The notes: generated by a model from the sequence alone, not told the origin. 64,000 nt of DNA from Rhodoferax sp. (GCA_019449595.1 JAGRPL010000004.1:868001-932000); one strand, 5' to 3'; positions 46,401 through 60,856 are shown, counted from the stretch's first letter. A program made the numbers and translations.

Positions 46401-46981
46401 CCGCCGCCCGCGAGCGCAAGCAGTTTCTGGATGCCCAGAACGTGGACCTGTCGCAGGCCATGCAGACGCTGGAGGACGCCATCCGCAAGATCGACGGCGA
46501 AACCCGCGAGATGCTCTCGGGCACCTTCGACCAGGTCAACCAGCACTTCGGGCGCATGTTCCCCGAGCTGTTTGGGGGCGGCAATGCGCGCCTGGTCATC
46601 ACCGGCGATGAAATCCTGGATTCCGGCGTACAGGTCATTGCGCAGCCGCCGGGCAAGAAGAACCAGACCATCCATTTGCTGTCGGGCGGCGAGAAAGCCC
46701 TGACGGCCATTGCGCTGGTGTTCGCCATTTTTCAACTCAACCCGGCGCCGTTCTGCCTGCTCGACGAGGTGGACGCGCCGCTGGACGACGCCAACACGGA
46801 ACGCTATGCCAAGCTGGTGCGCAGCATGAGCAAGGAAACCCAGTTCCTGTTCATCAGCCACAACAAGATCGCCATGGAAATGGCCGAGCAACTGATCGGC
46901 GTGACCATGCAGGAGCAGGGCGTGTCGCGTATCGTGGCGGTGGACATGGAATCAGCCATCACGCTGGCCGAGCTGGCGTAA
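43466..46981 (+). CDS. smc: Chromosome segregation ATPase SMC
   Basis: A 1171-residue condensin subunit. The N-terminal head has Walker A GPNGCGKSN at 31-39, the two long coiled coils (about 165-500 and 660-1000) flank a hinge near 505-660, and the C-terminal head has LSGGEKALTAIAL and Walker B FCLLDEVDAPLDD. It uses a GTG start, and the codons after it (RLNSIKLSGFKSF) are the conserved beginning. No strong ribosome site precedes it. The zipA-like gene follows after seven bases. The scpA and scpB partners are not in the window. Confidence 0.97.
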   Translation: MRLNSIKLSGFKSFAEPTNFLLPGQLVGVVGPNGCGKSNIMDAVRWVLGESKASELRGESMQDVIFNGTTSRKPASRSSVELVFDNSDHRAGGQWGQFGEIAVKRVLTRDGTSSYFINNQPVRRRDVQDVFLGTGLGPRAYAIIGQGTIARIIESKPEELRLFLEEAAGVSKYKERRRETENRLADTRENLTRVEDILRELGTNLERLEKQAEVAQKYNALQSDVTLKQHQQWFLKRAEALADQAKVQADGLGAVNALESRMADLRHIEADLETVRQAHYAAGDQVNQAQGLLYEASTDVGRLEAEIRFVVEGRQRAEQRLQTLQEQVDQWATRKDDALAEIERLAELALLGDEQTELLAAQVEEQAQQLPELEDALGAAQTAANDQRGGVMQVQQQIQVLAAEQRSIEEQFRQVSNRHERLSADRNALAAPDEDRLQSLQLQLEEAQEASAVADARLQELSELLPQRDEARRTQQQIVNTESARQADLSARLEALKALQEKVKTDGKLQPWLAKHGLDNLQGLWSRIHIEQGWENALEGALREQLGALEVSRLEMVRAFASDAPPAKLAFFSPPQAAVPERAAALPRLADLLRVNDAGQKAVLADWLQGCYTAASFEDALAQRDKLQPGERIYVQSGHVVSPHSVSFYAQDSEQAGLLARAQEIENLEKQLRGQALIAEEAHAALVRAEAAYADASQRLAGVRREAADAQTQAHTLQVETLRLSQQAEQARARSAQIDADLAEVQAQLDDLQERRVTAEGRFESLDMQLADSQERHAQLEERVIEAQRKLAQCREQQRGLERQAQEAAFAQRSLQARNAELARTIDTATQQTDAVHAEAQRARDELTRLTDAAAQAGLQNALALKLEREQALGAKRSEYDDLTAKLRASDERRMQLERELEPLRLRITEFQLKEQAARLGFEQYEQQLLDAQADLEAVERSIQEGNVRLTGMQSEIDRLHREIAALGAVNLAALDELAAARERKQFLDAQNVDLSQAMQTLEDAIRKIDGETREMLSGTFDQVNQHFGRMFPELFGGGNARLVITGDEILDSGVQVIAQPPGKKNQTIHLLSGGEKALTAIALVFAIFQLNPAPFCLLDEVDAPLDDANTERYAKLVRSMSKETQFLFISHNKIAMEMAEQLIGVTMQEQGVSRIVAVDMESAITLAELA

Positions 46982-46988
46982 TACAAAC

Positions 46989-50130
<3,142 letters not shown>

Positions 50131-50131
<1 letters not shown>

Positions 50132-50676
50132 TGGCCGTGCGTGAAATCCTCAAAATGGGCGATCCGCGCCTGCTGCGCGTGGCGCCGCCGTTGTCCGCCG
50201 ATGCCTTCGATTCGGACGCCCTGCACCTGCTTGTCAGCGACCTGCTTGACACCATGCGCGCGGTCAATGGTGCCGGCCTGGCGGCGCCGCAAATCGGGGT
50301 CGACCTGCAGGTGGTGGTCTTCGGCTCGCGCGATACCAACCCCCGCTATCCGGACCGCCCGCAGGTGCCGCCCACGGTGCTGCTCAACCCGGTGATTACG
50401 CCGCTGGTGGAGGCCGAGGAGTGGGACTGGGAAGGGTGTCTGTCGCTGCCCGGGATGCGGGGTGTGGTGCCGCGCTGGTCGCGCATCCGGTACACCGGGT
50501 TTGACCAGTATGGCGACCCGATTGACCGCACGGTGGATGGCTTCCATGCGCGCGTGGTGCAGCACGAGTGCGACCACCTGATCGGCAAGCTCTACCCCAT
50601 GCGGATGCGCGACTTCACCCAGTTCGGCTATACGGATGTGTTGTTTCCCGGAGTCGCAGCGGCCGAGGACGATTGA
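50131..50676 (+). CDS. def: Peptide deformylase
   Basis: It removes the formyl group from nascent proteins. The 181 residues have all three family motifs: [10 protein letters not shown] (48-56), EGCLSLPG with metal ligand Cys103, and QHECDHL with His145, Glu146 and His149. It overlaps ligA by one base. No formyltransferase gene is near, so this may be one of two deformylases in the genome, the other lying next to fmt. Confidence 0.96.
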
Positions 50677-50778
50677 TGGTTCATGTATGCTGTCGCACAG
50701 TCGTACTTTTTTCCATTGAAGTAATTTTTTCGCCGTGTTGACGTCCATTTCCATGCCATTTTCCGGGGTGCGCGCGCC

Positions 50779-51624
50779 ATGATGAGTGCCGAACTCAGCA
50801 AGAAGCTGACCGCTGCCGTTGAAAACATGCCGGCATTCCCCAAGAGCGTGCAGAAAATCATCGAGTTGACGCGCGACGCCAACTGCACGCCCAAGGACCT
50901 GGTTGAAGTGATCGACAAGGATCCGGTGGTCACGGTCAAGATTCTCAAGGTCGTCAATTCCGCGTACTACAGCCTGCCCAAGCAGGTCACCTCCATTGGC
51001 CACTCGGTGGTGTTCCTGGGGTTCAACACTATCAAGAACCTGGCGCTGTGCATCGCGGCCATCGGCATGCTGCCCAAGGAAAACGAGGCCGGTTTCGACG
51101 GCCAGCAGTACCTGCTGCATTCGCTGGCCACGGCCGGCATTGCCAAGCAGCTGGCGCAGCGCGTGCAGAACGCCGACCCCATGGACTGCTTCATTGCCGG
51201 CTTGCTGCACGACTTTGGCAAGGTGGTGCTGGCCCAGTACATGCCGGAAGAATTCCGCACCGCACTGGAGATCAGCAAGCGCCAGGGCACCTCCTTGCAT
51301 CTGGCCCTGCGCGAAGTCATTGGCGCGGACCATGCGGTGGTGGGCGCCATGCTGGTGGAGAAGTGGCGCTTTGCGCCCCCTCTGGTGGAAACCATCCGCA
51401 ACCAGTACGGGCACGACCTGGCTGACACCGACATGGTTGCCTGCGTCTTTGCCGCCAACCAGATCAGCAAGAAGCTCAAGTTCGGTTTTGGCGGCAACGC
51501 GTGCATCGAAGAGCTGCCACCCGCCATTGCCCAGCGCCTGGGCGGCTCGCTGGACACGGTGATTGCGTCGCTGGGCGACTTGACCCCGGTCTTCGAGGAA
51601 GCCCTGATTTTTTCCAAGATCTGA
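50779..51624 (+). CDS. HDOD-domain signalling protein
   Basis: A 281-residue protein made up of a single HDOD domain. The N-terminal LPAFPKSVQKIIEL-like opening reads MPAFPKSVQKIIELTRD, followed by VIDKDPVVTVKILKVVNSAYY, the helical core and LLHDFGKVVLAQY, which keeps an HD pair. Such proteins act in regulation of motility, DNA repair or c-di-GMP networks and lack a proven enzyme activity. It follows def after 102 bases and has an alternative start three bases later (ATGATG). Confidence 0.92.
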   Translation: MMSAELSKKLTAAVENMPAFPKSVQKIIELTRDANCTPKDLVEVIDKDPVVTVKILKVVNSAYYSLPKQVTSIGHSVVFLGFNTIKNLALCIAAIGMLPKENEAGFDGQQYLLHSLATAGIAKQLAQRVQNADPMDCFIAGLLHDFGKVVLAQYMPEEFRTALEISKRQGTSLHLALREVIGADHAVVGAMLVEKWRFAPPLVETIRNQYGHDLADTDMVACVFAANQISKKLKFGFGGNACIEELPPAIAQRLGGSLDTVIASLGDLTPVFEEALIFSKI

Positions 51625-51646
51625 GCGGCGCTGCGCCGCCGCGTGC

Positions 51647-54241
51647 TCAGGCCGACAGCGCCTGCAGCAGTTCGGTCTCGATCTCGATCTGTGCCTTGTT
51701 GTGCTGCAGTTCGGGGCCGTCGATCAGGAACGTGTCTTCCACCCGTTCGCCTAGCGTGGCCACCTTGGCCAGCTGCAGGTTGATACGGTGTTTGGCCAGC
51801 ACCCGGGCCACGCTGTAGAGCAGGCCCATGCGGTCGCTGGCTGAAATGTTCAGCAACCAGCGCTGTGCCTTTTCGTCCGGGCTCAGGGTCACACGCGGGG
51901 TCACCGGAAAACTCTTCACCCGCCGTGACACGCGGCCCCGGCTGGGCGCGGGCAGGGGGCCGGCGTCGGCAATGGCCTTGGACAGGCCGCTCTCCAGCAG
52001 GCTGCTGACTTCCCGGTACTCCTCCGGCGGGGCCGAGGTGGTGATCTGGAAGGTGTCCAGCGCGTGCCCGTTCTTGGCGGTGTGGATGCGCGCGTCCAGG
52101 ATGCTGAAGCCGCCCTGGTCGAAGTAGCCACAGATGCGGGCAAACAGGTCCGGCTGGTCGGGGGCGTAGACCAGCACCTGCAGGCCCTCGCCGGCGGGCG
52201 AGCGGCGCGCCCGCACTATGGCCTGCTTCGAGTCCACCAGGCGCGACAGCTGGCGGGTGTGCCAGGCGATGTCGCCGGCGTCGTGGCGCATGAAATACCC
52301 CACGTCCAGTGCATCCCACAGGTGTTTGTGGGCTTCAAAGGGCAGGGAGTGCATGGCCACCAGGATCAGGGCCTCGCGCTTGCGGGCCTCCACCTCGGCG
52401 TCGGGATCGGGGGCGCGCCCGCCCAGCGCCCGCGCGGTGTAGCGGTACAGGTCTTCCAGTAGCTTGCCCTTCCAGGCATTCCATACCTTGGGCGAGGTGC
52501 CGCGGATGTCGGCCACGGTGAGCAGGTACAGCGCGGTGAGCTGGCGCTCGTTGCCGACCCGCTTGGCAAAGTCGGCAATCACCTGGGGGTCGCTCAGGTC
52601 GGACTTCTGCGCGATCTGGCTCATGGCCAGGTGCTCGCGCACCGCAAATTCGATCAGCTGCGCGTCTTCGCGGGCAAACCCGTGCTGCTTGCAGAAGCGC
52701 CGCACCTCCGCCGCACCCAGCTCCGAGTGGTCGCCGCCGCGGCCTTTGGCAATGTCGTGGAACAGGGCGGCCACGTACAGCAGCCAGGGCTTGTCCCAGC
52801 CGGCGGCCAGCTGCGAGCAAAACGGGTATTCGTGCGCGTGCTCCACGATGAAAAAACGGCGCACATTGCGCAGCACCATCAGGATGTGCTGGTCCACCGT
52901 GTACACATGGAACAGATCGTGCTGCATCTGCCCCACGATCTTGCGGAATACCCACAGGTAGCGGCCCAGGATCGAGGTCTGGTTCATCAGCCGCATGGCG
53001 TGCGTGATGCCCTGGGGCTGCATGAGGATCTGGCGGAACGTCTCGCGGTTTACCGGGTCGCTGCGAAAGCGCGCGCCCATCAGGTCGCGCGTGTTGTACA
53101 GGGCGCGCAGGGTGCGCGCCGACAGGCCCTTGATGCCGACGGTCTGTTGGTAGACCAGGAAGGTTTCCAGAATGGCGTGCGGCTCGCGCACGTACAGGTC
53201 GTCGCTGACCACGTCGAGCATGCCGGCCTTGTCGTTGAAATGGGCGTTGATGCGCTGCGGCGCGTGGGTGGAGGGGTTGAGCCGTTCCTCGATGTTGAGC
53301 AGCAGGATCTGGTTGAGCTGGGCGACGGCCTTGGCCGCCCAGTAGTAGCGCTTCATCAGCGTTTCGCTGGCGCGTATGAACGATTTCCGGTTCGTGCCCT
53401 GAGCCGAGGAGGCGTAGCCAAACGATTCGGCCACGGCGTTCTGCATGTCGAAGACCAGGCGGTCTTCGCGGCGGCCGGCGATCAGGTGCAGGCGGGCGCG
53501 GATGAGCAGCAGCAGGGACTCGTTACGCTGGATCTGCCGCACCTCGAACGGTGTGGCCAGGCCGCTTGTGGCCAGGGCGTTCCAGTTGGTGCCGTAGCCC
53601 GCTGCCTTGGCCACCCACAGGACGACCTGCAGGTCGCGCAGCCCCCCGGGCGACTCCTTGCAATTGGGTTCCAGCGCGTAGGGCGTGTTTTCGTACTTGG
53701 TGTGGCGCTGGTGCATTTCCAGCGTCTTGGCGACGAAGAAGGCCTGGGGGTCCAGGGCCGCAAAGAAGGCCTTCTGGAACTGCGCCACCAGCGCGGCGTT
53801 GCCGGTCACGAGGCGGCATTCCAGCAAGGCGGTTTGCACGGTCACGTCTTTTTCGGCTTCGGCCAGGCAGTTGCTCAGGGTGCGCACGCTGGAGCCGATC
53901 TCCAGCCCGGAATCCCAGCAGCTGCCGATGAAGGCCTCAATCCGGCCTTTCAGCGCAGCGTCTTCTTCGGGGGCAGCGCCATCGGGCAGTAGCAGCAGCA
54001 CGTCCACGTCGGAGTGGGGAAACAGCTCGCCGCGCCCGTAGCCGCCGACGGCCAGCAGGGCCTGGGGCGACTGCAGGCCGGCGTGCTCCCACAACTGGAT
54101 GAGCAGGCCGTCGGCCAGCTGCGACAGGCGGTGCAGGGCCTTGCGCACGTCCCGCGCGCTGGCGCCGCGCGCGCCAATGGCCTGCAGCAGCAGGGTTTTC
54201 TGGGCACGGTAGTCGGCGCGCAGCGCCTGCAGGTCAGCCAT
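51647..54241 (-). CDS. glnD: PII uridylyltransferase / uridylyl-removing enzyme
   Basis: It is the glutamine sensor that adds and removes UMP on PII proteins. The 864 residues have the nucleotidyltransferase motif GGYGRGE (66-72) with DVD at 78-80, a central helical region, the HD domain with [16 protein letters not shown], and two C-terminal ACT domains (from about 680 and 790), one opening [15 protein letters not shown] and the other [18 protein letters not shown]. All four parts are present. It lies downstream of map on the same strand, 29 bases away. Confidence 0.97.
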   Translation of the reverse strand: MADLQALRADYRAQKTLLLQAIGARGASARDVRKALHRLSQLADGLLIQLWEHAGLQSPQALLAVGGYGRGELFPHSDVDVLLLLPDGAAPEEDAALKGRIEAFIGSCWDSGLEIGSSVRTLSNCLAEAEKDVTVQTALLECRLVTGNAALVAQFQKAFFAALDPQAFFVAKTLEMHQRHTKYENTPYALEPNCKESPGGLRDLQVVLWVAKAAGYGTNWNALATSGLATPFEVRQIQRNESLLLLIRARLHLIAGRREDRLVFDMQNAVAESFGYASSAQGTNRKSFIRASETLMKRYYWAAKAVAQLNQILLLNIEERLNPSTHAPQRINAHFNDKAGMLDVVSDDLYVREPHAILETFLVYQQTVGIKGLSARTLRALYNTRDLMGARFRSDPVNRETFRQILMQPQGITHAMRLMNQTSILGRYLWVFRKIVGQMQHDLFHVYTVDQHILMVLRNVRRFFIVEHAHEYPFCSQLAAGWDKPWLLYVAALFHDIAKGRGGDHSELGAAEVRRFCKQHGFAREDAQLIEFAVREHLAMSQIAQKSDLSDPQVIADFAKRVGNERQLTALYLLTVADIRGTSPKVWNAWKGKLLEDLYRYTARALGGRAPDPDAEVEARKREALILVAMHSLPFEAHKHLWDALDVGYFMRHDAGDIAWHTRQLSRLVDSKQAIVRARRSPAGEGLQVLVYAPDQPDLFARICGYFDQGGFSILDARIHTAKNGHALDTFQITTSAPPEEYREVSSLLESGLSKAIADAGPLPAPSRGRVSRRVKSFPVTPRVTLSPDEKAQRWLLNISASDRMGLLYSVARVLAKHRINLQLAKVATLGERVEDTFLIDGPELQHNKAQIEIETELLQALSA

Positions 54242-54270
54242 GGGACGTTGCGTGCCGCCGCGCCGTGGGG

Positions 54271-55092
54271 TCAGGCGGCGGATTGCGCCGGGACAAACGC
54301 CGGGATGGGCGGGCTGCCGGCGGAGAGGGTCAGCACCTCGTAGCCGGTGGGGGTGACCAGAATGGTGTGTTCCCACTGGGCCGACAGCGAGCGGTCCTTG
54401 GTGACGATGCTCCAGCCGTCTTTCTCGGGGCCTTCCTTGATGTCCTTGCCGCCGGCGTTGATCATGGGCTCGATGGTGAAGGTCATGCCCGCTTCCAGCC
54501 GTTCCAGCGTGCCGGGGCGGCCGTAGTGCAGCACCTGGGGCTCCTCGTGGAACCCTCGGCCGATGCCATGGCCGCAGAATTCGCGCACCACGCTGAAACC
54601 GTGGGCCTCGGTGAATTTCTGGATCGCATGGCCGATGTCGCCCAGGTGGATGCCGGGCTTGACCAGCATGATGCCGTGCCACATGGCCTCGTAGGTGATG
54701 GTGCACAGGCGCCGGGCGGCAATGGAAACGTCGCCCACCATGAACATGCGGCTGGAGTCGCCATGCCAGCCGTCCTTGATGACGGTGACGTCCACGTTGA
54801 CGATGTCGCCTTTCTTGAGCGGCTTGTCGTTGGGAATGCCGTGGCAGACTTGGTGGTTGATCGAGGTGCAGACCGATTTGGGGTAGGGCGTGCTGCCGCC
54901 GCCCATGTAGTTCAGCGGCGCGGGAATGGCGTGTTGCACCTGGGTGATGTAGTCGTGGGCCAGCTTGTCGATTTCGTTGGTGGTCACACCGGGCTTGACG
55001 AAGGGGGTCAGGTAATCCAGCACTTCCGCCGTCAGCCGGCCGGCCAGGCGCATGCCTTCGATGCCCTGGGCGTCTTTGTAGGTAATTGTCAT
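54271..55092 (-). CDS. map: Methionine aminopeptidase, type I
   Basis: It removes the N-terminal methionine. The 273 residues include the metal-binding set: [19 protein letters not shown], the [17 protein letters not shown] segment with its histidine, FTIEPMIN and a final glutamate near WEHTILV. ATG 55092 gives the family start [18 protein letters not shown]. It is divergent from purL, and rpsB, often the neighbour of map, is not within the window. Confidence 0.96.
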   Translation of the reverse strand: MTITYKDAQGIEGMRLAGRLTAEVLDYLTPFVKPGVTTNEIDKLAHDYITQVQHAIPAPLNYMGGGSTPYPKSVCTSINHQVCHGIPNDKPLKKGDIVNVDVTVIKDGWHGDSSRMFMVGDVSIAARRLCTITYEAMWHGIMLVKPGIHLGDIGHAIQKFTEAHGFSVVREFCGHGIGRGFHEEPQVLHYGRPGTLERLEAGMTFTIEPMINAGGKDIKEGPEKDGWSIVTKDRSLSAQWEHTILVTPTGYEVLTLSAGSPPIPAFVPAQSAA

Positions 55093-55267
55093 GCCCCAAT
55101 TATCCCCGAGGGGATGCTTTCCTGCTGGTGCCGGCGCTTTTGCGCCGGTGCCCGGCAAACGGGCGGGCCCGGCGGGTAAAATCAGCAGTCTTCGCATGCA
55201 GGCCCAGTCAGCGCTTGTTGCGTGACTGTTTCCTCAACGCCATCCGCCCATTTTCAAGGCCACCACA

Positions 55268-58200
55268 GTGACCCTGCACATCACCCAATTCGAGGGCAGT
55301 AACGCCCTGAGCAGCTTTCGCGTCCAGCAACTTCTGCCGGGCCTGACGGCCATTCACGACAAGATCACTGGCATTTCGGCGCGTTTTGTGCACCTGGTGG
55401 CGTCCGATGGCGCGCCCGACGCGGCCCTGACCGCCCAGCTGGCAGCCCTGCTGACCTACGGCGACCCGTATGCCGGCCCGGTGGAGGGCCCGCTGATCGT
55501 GGTTTCGCCCCGTCTGGGCACCGTGTCGCCCTGGGCGTCCAAGGCCACCGACATCGCCCACAACTGCGGTTTTGCCGTCCGGCGCATCGAGCGGCTGGTG
55601 GAGTACCGGCTGACCCTCAAGAGTGGCCTGCTGGCCAAGGCGGCGCTCTCCACGGAGCAGCTCGAGCGCATCGCTGCCATGCTGCACGACCGTATGACCG
55701 AGAGCGCCATGCTGGAGCGCGCCCAGGCCCTGGGCCTGTTCAGCGCCCTGCAGGCTGCGCCCATGGACCATGTGGATGTGCTGGGCGGTGGCAAGGCGGC
55801 CCTGGAAAGTGCCAACCGCGATTGGGGCCTGGCCCTGGCGGCTGACGAGATCGACTACCTGGTCAACGCCTTCACCCAGCTCCAGCGCAACCCCACGGAC
55901 GTGGAGCTGATGATGTTTGCCCAGGCCAACAGCGAGCACTGCCGCCACAAGATCTTCAACGCCCAGTTCACCATCGACGGCGTGGCGCAGGACCAGAGCA
56001 TGTTCGGCATGATCCGCCACACGCACCAGACCAACCCGCAGCACATGCTGGTGGCCTATTCGGACAACGCCTCCGTGATGGAAGGCGTGCAGGTCGAGCG
56101 TTTTGTTGCCAAATCGGCTGCCGGCGGGCAGGGCATCTGCGCGGGCAGCTATGAAAAGCATAGCGAAACCAACCACATCCTGATGAAGGTGGAAACCCAC
56201 AACCACCCCACCGCCATTTCCCCCTTCCCCGGTGCTTCCACCGGGGCCGGCGGCGAGATCCGCGATGAAGGGGCCACCGGCCGCGGCTCCAAACCCAAGG
56301 CCGGTCTGACCGGTTTCACGGTCTCCAAGCTGTGGGGCAGTGATTTCGGCAAGCCCGAGCACATTGCCAGCCCGCTGCAGATCATGATCGAAGGCCCGCT
56401 GGGCGGCGCGGCCTTCAACAACGAATTCGGCCGGCCCAACCTGCTGGGCTATTTCCGCGAGTACGAGCAGCGCGTGGAAAGCAGCGTGGACACCGTGCAG
56501 CGCGGCTACCACAAGCCCATCATGATCGCTGGGGGCCTGGGCGTCATCGACGCCGGCCAGACCCACAAGATCGAATTCCCCGCCGGCAGCCTGCTGATCC
56601 AGCTCGGCGGCCCCGGCATGCGCATCGGCATGGGCGGCAGTGCGGCCAGCTCCATGGCCACGGGCGCCAACGCGGCCCACCTGGACTTTGATTCGGTGCA
56701 GCGCGGCAACCCCGAAATCGAGCGCCGCGCGCAAGAGGTCATCAACCAGTGTTGGGTGCAGGGCGAGCAGAACCCCATCCTGGCGATCCACGACGTGGGT
56801 GCCGGCGGTTTGAGCAACGCCTTCCCCGAGCTGACCAACGACGCCGGCCGCGGCGCCCGTTTTGATCTGCGCGCGGTCAAGCTGGAAGAATCCGGCATGG
56901 CGCCCAAGGAAATCTGGTGCAACGAGAGCCAGGAGCGCTACGTGCTGGCCATTGCGCCGGAGTCGCTGGCGCAGTTCCAGGCCCTGTGCGAGCGTGAGCG
57001 CTGCCCGTTTGCCGTGATCGGTGTCGCCACCGAGGAGCGCCAGTTGCAACTGGTGGACGAGGGCAAGGAAAGCCCTGTCGACATGCCCATGAACGTGCTG
57101 CTGGGCAAGCCGCCCAAGATGCACCGCGACGTCAAGACCGTGGCGCGCACGTTCAAGCCCTTGGACCTGACGGGCGTGGAGCTGCAGAAAGCCGTGATCG
57201 ACGTGCTGGCCCATCCCACCGTCGCCTCCAAGCGTTTTCTCATCACCATTGGCGACCGCGCCGTGGGCGGGCTGACGCACCGCGACCAGATGGTGGGCCC
57301 CTGGCAGGTACCGGTGGCCGACTGCGCCGTGACCCTGGCCGACTTCAAGGGCTTTGCCGGCGAGGCCATGGCGATGGGAGAGCGCACGCCGCTGGCCGCA
57401 CTGGACGCGCCCGCATCCGGCCGCATGGCCGTGGCCGAGGCCATCACCAACTTGCTGGCCGCCCCCATGGAGCTGAGCCGCGTGAAGCTCTCCGCCAACT
57501 GGATGGCCGCCTGCGGCGAACCCGGCGAAGACGCCGCGCTGTACGCCACCGTCAAGGCCGTGGGTCTGGAGCTGTGCCCGGCGCTGGGTATTTCCATTCC
57601 GGTGGGCAAGGATTCGCTGTCCATGCGCACCCAGTGGCAGGACGCGCAGGGCGACAAGAAGGTCACCTCTCCCGTATCCCTGATCGTCAGCGCCTTCGCC
57701 ACGCTGGCCGACGTGCGCGGCACCCTGACGCCGCAGCTCAACGCCACGGAAGACACCACCCTGGTGCTGGTTGACCTGGGCCATGGCCAGAACCGCATGG
57801 CCACCAGCATCCTGGCGCAGACGCTGGACCAGGTGGGCGACGCAGTGCCCGATCTGGACGCCGCCGAAGACCTGGTCAACCTGGTTGCGGCCGTGAACTA
57901 CCTGCGTGACAAAGGCATGATCCTGGCCTACCACGACCGCAGCGACGGCGGCCTGCTGGCCACCGTGGCCGAGATGGCCTTTGCCGGCCGCGTCGGCGTG
58001 GCGCTGAACGTGGACATGCTGGTCACCGAGGGCGATGGCATTTCCGACAGCCGCATGGACGCGGGCGATGCCAAGAACTGGGCCGGCCAGATCAGCGGCC
58101 GGCGTGACGAACTCACGCTCAAGGCCCTGTTCAGCGAAGAGCTGGGCGTGGTGCTGCAGGTGCGCACCATGGAACGCGGCGACGTGATGCAGGTGCTGCG

Positions 58201-59293
58201 CGCGCATGGCCTGTCCCAGCACAGCCACTACATCGGCAAGACGCGGCCCGAGTCGTCCAAGATCGACGCCGGCAAGGGCGAACTGCAGATCTGGCGCGAC
58301 GCCAAGTCCATCTTCAAGGCCTCGCTGTCCGACCTGCACCAGGTCTGGGACAGCGTGAGCTGGAAGATCTGCCAGCAGCGCGACAACCCGGCCTGCGCCG
58401 ACGCCGAGCATGCCGCCGCGGGCGCTGCGGGCGACCCGGGGCTCCATGTTTATGTTCCCGATTCCGTGCTAACCCGCGTGGAATCTGCGCAGGCAGCTAC
58501 CAAAAAAGGAGCGCCCGCGGTGCTGACAGCCCGCCCCAAGGTGGCCGTGCTGCGCGAGCAGGGCGTCAACTCCCATGTGGAAATGGCCTACGCCTTCACC
58601 GAAGCGGGCTTTGAGGCCTTCGACGTGCACATGACCGACCTGCAAAGCGGCCGCGCCAAGTTGGCCGACTTCAAGGGCGTGGTGGCCTGCGGTGGCTTCA
58701 GCTATGGCGACACCCTGGGCGCCGGCATTGGTTGGGCGCGCTCCATCACCTTCAATGCCGCGCTGGCGGAGCAGTTCAAAGCCTTCTTTGGACGTGGCGA
58801 CACCTTCGGCCTGGGCGTGTGCAACGGCTGCCAGATGTTTGCCGAACTGGCCGACATCATCCCCGGGGCGCAGGACTGGCCGCGCTTTACCACCAACCAG
58901 AGCGAGCGCTTCGAGGCGCGCCTGTCCATGGTGGAAGTGCTGGAGTCGCCCTCCCTGTTCTTCAAGGACCTGGCCGGCATGCGCCTGCCCATTGCCGTGG
59001 CGCACGGCGAGGGTTTTGCCAACTTCAAGTACCGCGGCAACGCGGCCAAGGCCATTGCCGCTATGCGTTATGTGGACAACACGGGCGCGGCGACGGAAGC
59101 CTACCCGTTCAACCCCAACGGCAGCCCGGGTGGACTGACGGCCGTGACCACGGCGGACGGCCGCTTCACGGCCATGATGCCGCACCCCGAGCGGGTGTTC
59201 CGCAACATCCAGATGAGCTGGAACGGACTGGACGCCAACGCCCACAGCCCGTGGATGCAGCTGTGGCACAACGCCCGCCGGTGGGTGGGCTGA
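55268..59293 (+). CDS. purL: Phosphoribosylformylglycinamidine synthase (large form)
   Basis: The fourth step of purine synthesis, with glutamine as the ammonia donor. The 1341-residue single-chain form has an N-terminal domain, the FGAM synthase core with [19 protein letters not shown] and [10 protein letters not shown], a second core half, and a C-terminal glutamine amidotransferase with nucleophile Cys in GVCNGCQ and PHPERVF. It starts with GTG. Two dispersed-repeat copies are read in frame, at residues 282-300 and 1064-1082, the latter in the linker before the amidotransferase. It ends directly against the convergent chemoreceptor gene. Confidence 0.97.
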   Translation: MTLHITQFEGSNALSSFRVQQLLPGLTAIHDKITGISARFVHLVASDGAPDAALTAQLAALLTYGDPYAGPVEGPLIVVSPRLGTVSPWASKATDIAHNCGFAVRRIERLVEYRLTLKSGLLAKAALSTEQLERIAAMLHDRMTESAMLERAQALGLFSALQAAPMDHVDVLGGGKAALESANRDWGLALAADEIDYLVNAFTQLQRNPTDVELMMFAQANSEHCRHKIFNAQFTIDGVAQDQSMFGMIRHTHQTNPQHMLVAYSDNASVMEGVQVERFVAKSAAGGQGICAGSYEKHSETNHILMKVETHNHPTAISPFPGASTGAGGEIRDEGATGRGSKPKAGLTGFTVSKLWGSDFGKPEHIASPLQIMIEGPLGGAAFNNEFGRPNLLGYFREYEQRVESSVDTVQRGYHKPIMIAGGLGVIDAGQTHKIEFPAGSLLIQLGGPGMRIGMGGSAASSMATGANAAHLDFDSVQRGNPEIERRAQEVINQCWVQGEQNPILAIHDVGAGGLSNAFPELTNDAGRGARFDLRAVKLEESGMAPKEIWCNESQERYVLAIAPESLAQFQALCERERCPFAVIGVATEERQLQLVDEGKESPVDMPMNVLLGKPPKMHRDVKTVARTFKPLDLTGVELQKAVIDVLAHPTVASKRFLITIGDRAVGGLTHRDQMVGPWQVPVADCAVTLADFKGFAGEAMAMGERTPLAALDAPASGRMAVAEAITNLLAAPMELSRVKLSANWMAACGEPGEDAALYATVKAVGLELCPALGISIPVGKDSLSMRTQWQDAQGDKKVTSPVSLIVSAFATLADVRGTLTPQLNATEDTTLVLVDLGHGQNRMATSILAQTLDQVGDAVPDLDAAEDLVNLVAAVNYLRDKGMILAYHDRSDGGLLATVAEMAFAGRVGVALNVDMLVTEGDGISDSRMDAGDAKNWAGQISGRRDELTLKALFSEELGVVLQVRTMERGDVMQVLRAHGLSQHSHYIGKTRPESSKIDAGKGELQIWRDAKSIFKASLSDLHQVWDSVSWKICQQRDNPACADAEHAAAGAAGDPGLHVYVPDSVLTRVESAQAATKKGAPAVLTARPKVAVLREQGVNSHVEMAYAFTEAGFEAFDVHMTDLQSGRAKLADFKGVVACGGFSYGDTLGAGIGWARSITFNAALAEQFKAFFGRGDTFGLGVCNGCQMFAELADIIPGAQDWPRFTTNQSERFEARLSMVEVLESPSLFFKDLAGMRLPIAVAHGEGFANFKYRGNAAKAIAAMRYVDNTGAATEAYPFNPNGSPGGLTAVTTADGRFTAMMPHPERVFRNIQMSWNGLDANAHSPWMQLWHNARRWVG
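56111..56165 (-). repeat. Dispersed repeat, copy 9 (inside purL, N-terminal part)
   Basis: The core 56139-56165 reads GCGCGGG, CAGCTATGAAAAG, CATAGCG (27 bases, near-perfect GCTATG/CATAGC arms). The outer half begins AAATCGGCTGC at 56111. It is in codon phase 2, unlike the second purL copy. Confidence 0.75.
58457..58513 (-). repeat. Dispersed repeat, copy 10 (inside purL, interdomain linker)
   Basis: The core 58487-58513 reads GCGCAGG, CAGCTACC, an A-run and GGAGCG (27 bases). The outer half includes GCTAACCCGCG. It is in codon phase 1 and encodes residues of about 1064-1082, just before the amidotransferase domain. Confidence 0.7.
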
Positions 59294-60856
59294 TCAGGTC
59301 GTCAGCAGCAGGGGCTGGTCGCCCGGTGCCGGCCCCAGGTTGAACACGCTGACAGCCTGAACCAGTTCGCGTGCCTGGGTCTGCAGGGCGGACGCCGCGG
59401 CAGCGATTTCCTCCACCAGTGCGGCGTTCTGCTGGGTGGCGTGGTCCATCTGCTGCACGGCTTCGCCCACCTGCTGTACCCCCGCGCTCTGCTCGGCGCT
59501 GGCGGCGCTGATGTCGCCCATGATGTCGGTGACGCGGCGGATGGAACCCACCACCTCTGCCATGGTCGTGCCGGCGTGGTCCACCAGGGCGGTGCCCTGT
59601 TCCACGCGCGCCACGCTGTCGTTGATCAGGGTCTTGATTTCCCGGGCGGCATCGGCCGAACGGCTCGCCAGGCTGCGCACCTCGGATGCCACCACGGCAA
59701 AGCCGCGACCCTGTTCGCCGGCCCGTGCGGCTTCCACTGCGGCGTTGAGCGCCAGGATGTTGGTCTGGAAGGCAATGCCGTCAATCACACCGATGATGTC
59801 GACGATGCGCCGGGAACTGTCGTTGATGCCCCGCATGGTGTCGATGACCTGGGTGACCACCTCGCCGCCACGGGTGGCTACCTCGGAGGCATCGCGTGCC
59901 AGCTGGTTGGCCTGCTGGGCGTTGTCGGCGTTCTGCCGCACGTTGCCGCCGAGCTGTTCCATGGACGCGGCGGTCTGCTGCAGCGCACTGGCCTGGGTTT
60001 CGGTGCGGGCCGACAGGTCGTGGTTGCCGTGGGCAATTTCCGCGCTGGCCGTGGCCACTGATTCGGAGCCGTGGCGCACGCGCGAGACCACTTCGGCCAG
60101 GCTGTGCTGCATGGTCTGCAGGGAGGTCAGCAACTGGCCAATCTCGTCGCGGCCGCGGACAGTGATGGACGCGTTCAGATGGCCCTGGGCGACCTGGTCG
60201 GCCACTTCGGCGGCATGGTTCACGCCGCCGGTGATGCTGCGGCTGAACCACAGACTGGCACCCATGACGGCTACCGTGGCCACGAGCAACACGGCCAGTG
60301 AGAGGGTGCCGCTGAACTTGCCGGTGGCGCTGGCAGCCTGTGCTTCCTGCTGTTCTTCCTGGGCCAGGGTGGCCATCAGCTCTTCCAGGGTCTTCGTTGC
60401 TTCCCGGTCGATGCCTTTGACGGCGTGGTCGCCGGCGGCAAAATCCATGTCGGCGGCCTTGTAGGCCTCCAGTCCCTTCCGGTAGCCGTCGGCCGCGGTG
60501 CTCATCTGGGGGCCCAGTTTGCGGGCCACGTCCTTGGCCACGCTGGGCGGCAGGGCTGCTTCCAGGGCGCTCGTGCCCCGCAGTACCTGCTGCATCTCTG
60601 CTTCATGGGAGGCCCAGTATTTGGTGAGTTGCTCGGGATTCTTGCCGCGCAGCAGCACGTTTTTCCATTCCTGGATGGCAGTGGCGAAGTGCCGGTTGAT
60701 GGCACCGACTTCGCGGTTGAAACGCACCGTTTCCATGACGTCGGTCTGGTAGGTGTCGACCGCACCCATCAGTTTGAAGATGCCGAACAGGGCACCCATC
60801 AGCATCAGGCTAAGGGCCAGTGCAAAGGCCAATGGCAGTTTTTGACTGAGTTTCAT
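59294..60856 (-). CDS. Methyl-accepting chemotaxis protein
   Basis: A 520-residue transmembrane chemoreceptor. Helix 1 lies at about 10-30, a four-helix-bundle-type periplasmic sensor runs to about 190, helix 2 at about 190-212, then HAMP and the cytoplasmic signalling domain with the conserved hairpin tip [20 protein letters not shown] and [19 protein letters not shown]. There is no C-terminal CheR-binding pentapeptide. AGGAGTGTCACCGC precedes ATG as the ribosome site. Its ligand is unknown and no che genes are adjacent. Confidence 0.94.
   Translation of the reverse strand: MKLSQKLPLAFALALSLMLMGALFGIFKLMGAVDTYQTDVMETVRFNREVGAINRHFATAIQEWKNVLLRGKNPEQLTKYWASHEAEMQQVLRGTSALEAALPPSVAKDVARKLGPQMSTAADGYRKGLEAYKAADMDFAAGDHAVKGIDREATKTLEELMATLAQEEQQEAQAASATGKFSGTLSLAVLLVATVAVMGASLWFSRSITGGVNHAAEVADQVAQGHLNASITVRGRDEIGQLLTSLQTMQHSLAEVVSRVRHGSESVATASAEIAHGNHDLSARTETQASALQQTAASMEQLGGNVRQNADNAQQANQLARDASEVATRGGEVVTQVIDTMRGINDSSRRIVDIIGVIDGIAFQTNILALNAAVEAARAGEQGRGFAVVASEVRSLASRSADAAREIKTLINDSVARVEQGTALVDHAGTTMAEVVGSIRRVTDIMGDISAASAEQSAGVQQVGEAVQQMDHATQQNAALVEEIAAAASALQTQARELVQAVSVFNLGPAPGDQPLLLTT

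Noticed and set aside
55131-55148. CCGGCGC-TTTT-GCGCCGG hairpin between map and purL
   Set aside because: It could be a purine-regulator or structural site, but short GC palindromes are expected by chance at this composition and there is no match to a known operator.
55208-58447. Leftward open frame of 1079 codons opposite purL
   Set aside because: Antisense to purL, with histidine/glycine-rich meaningless translation.
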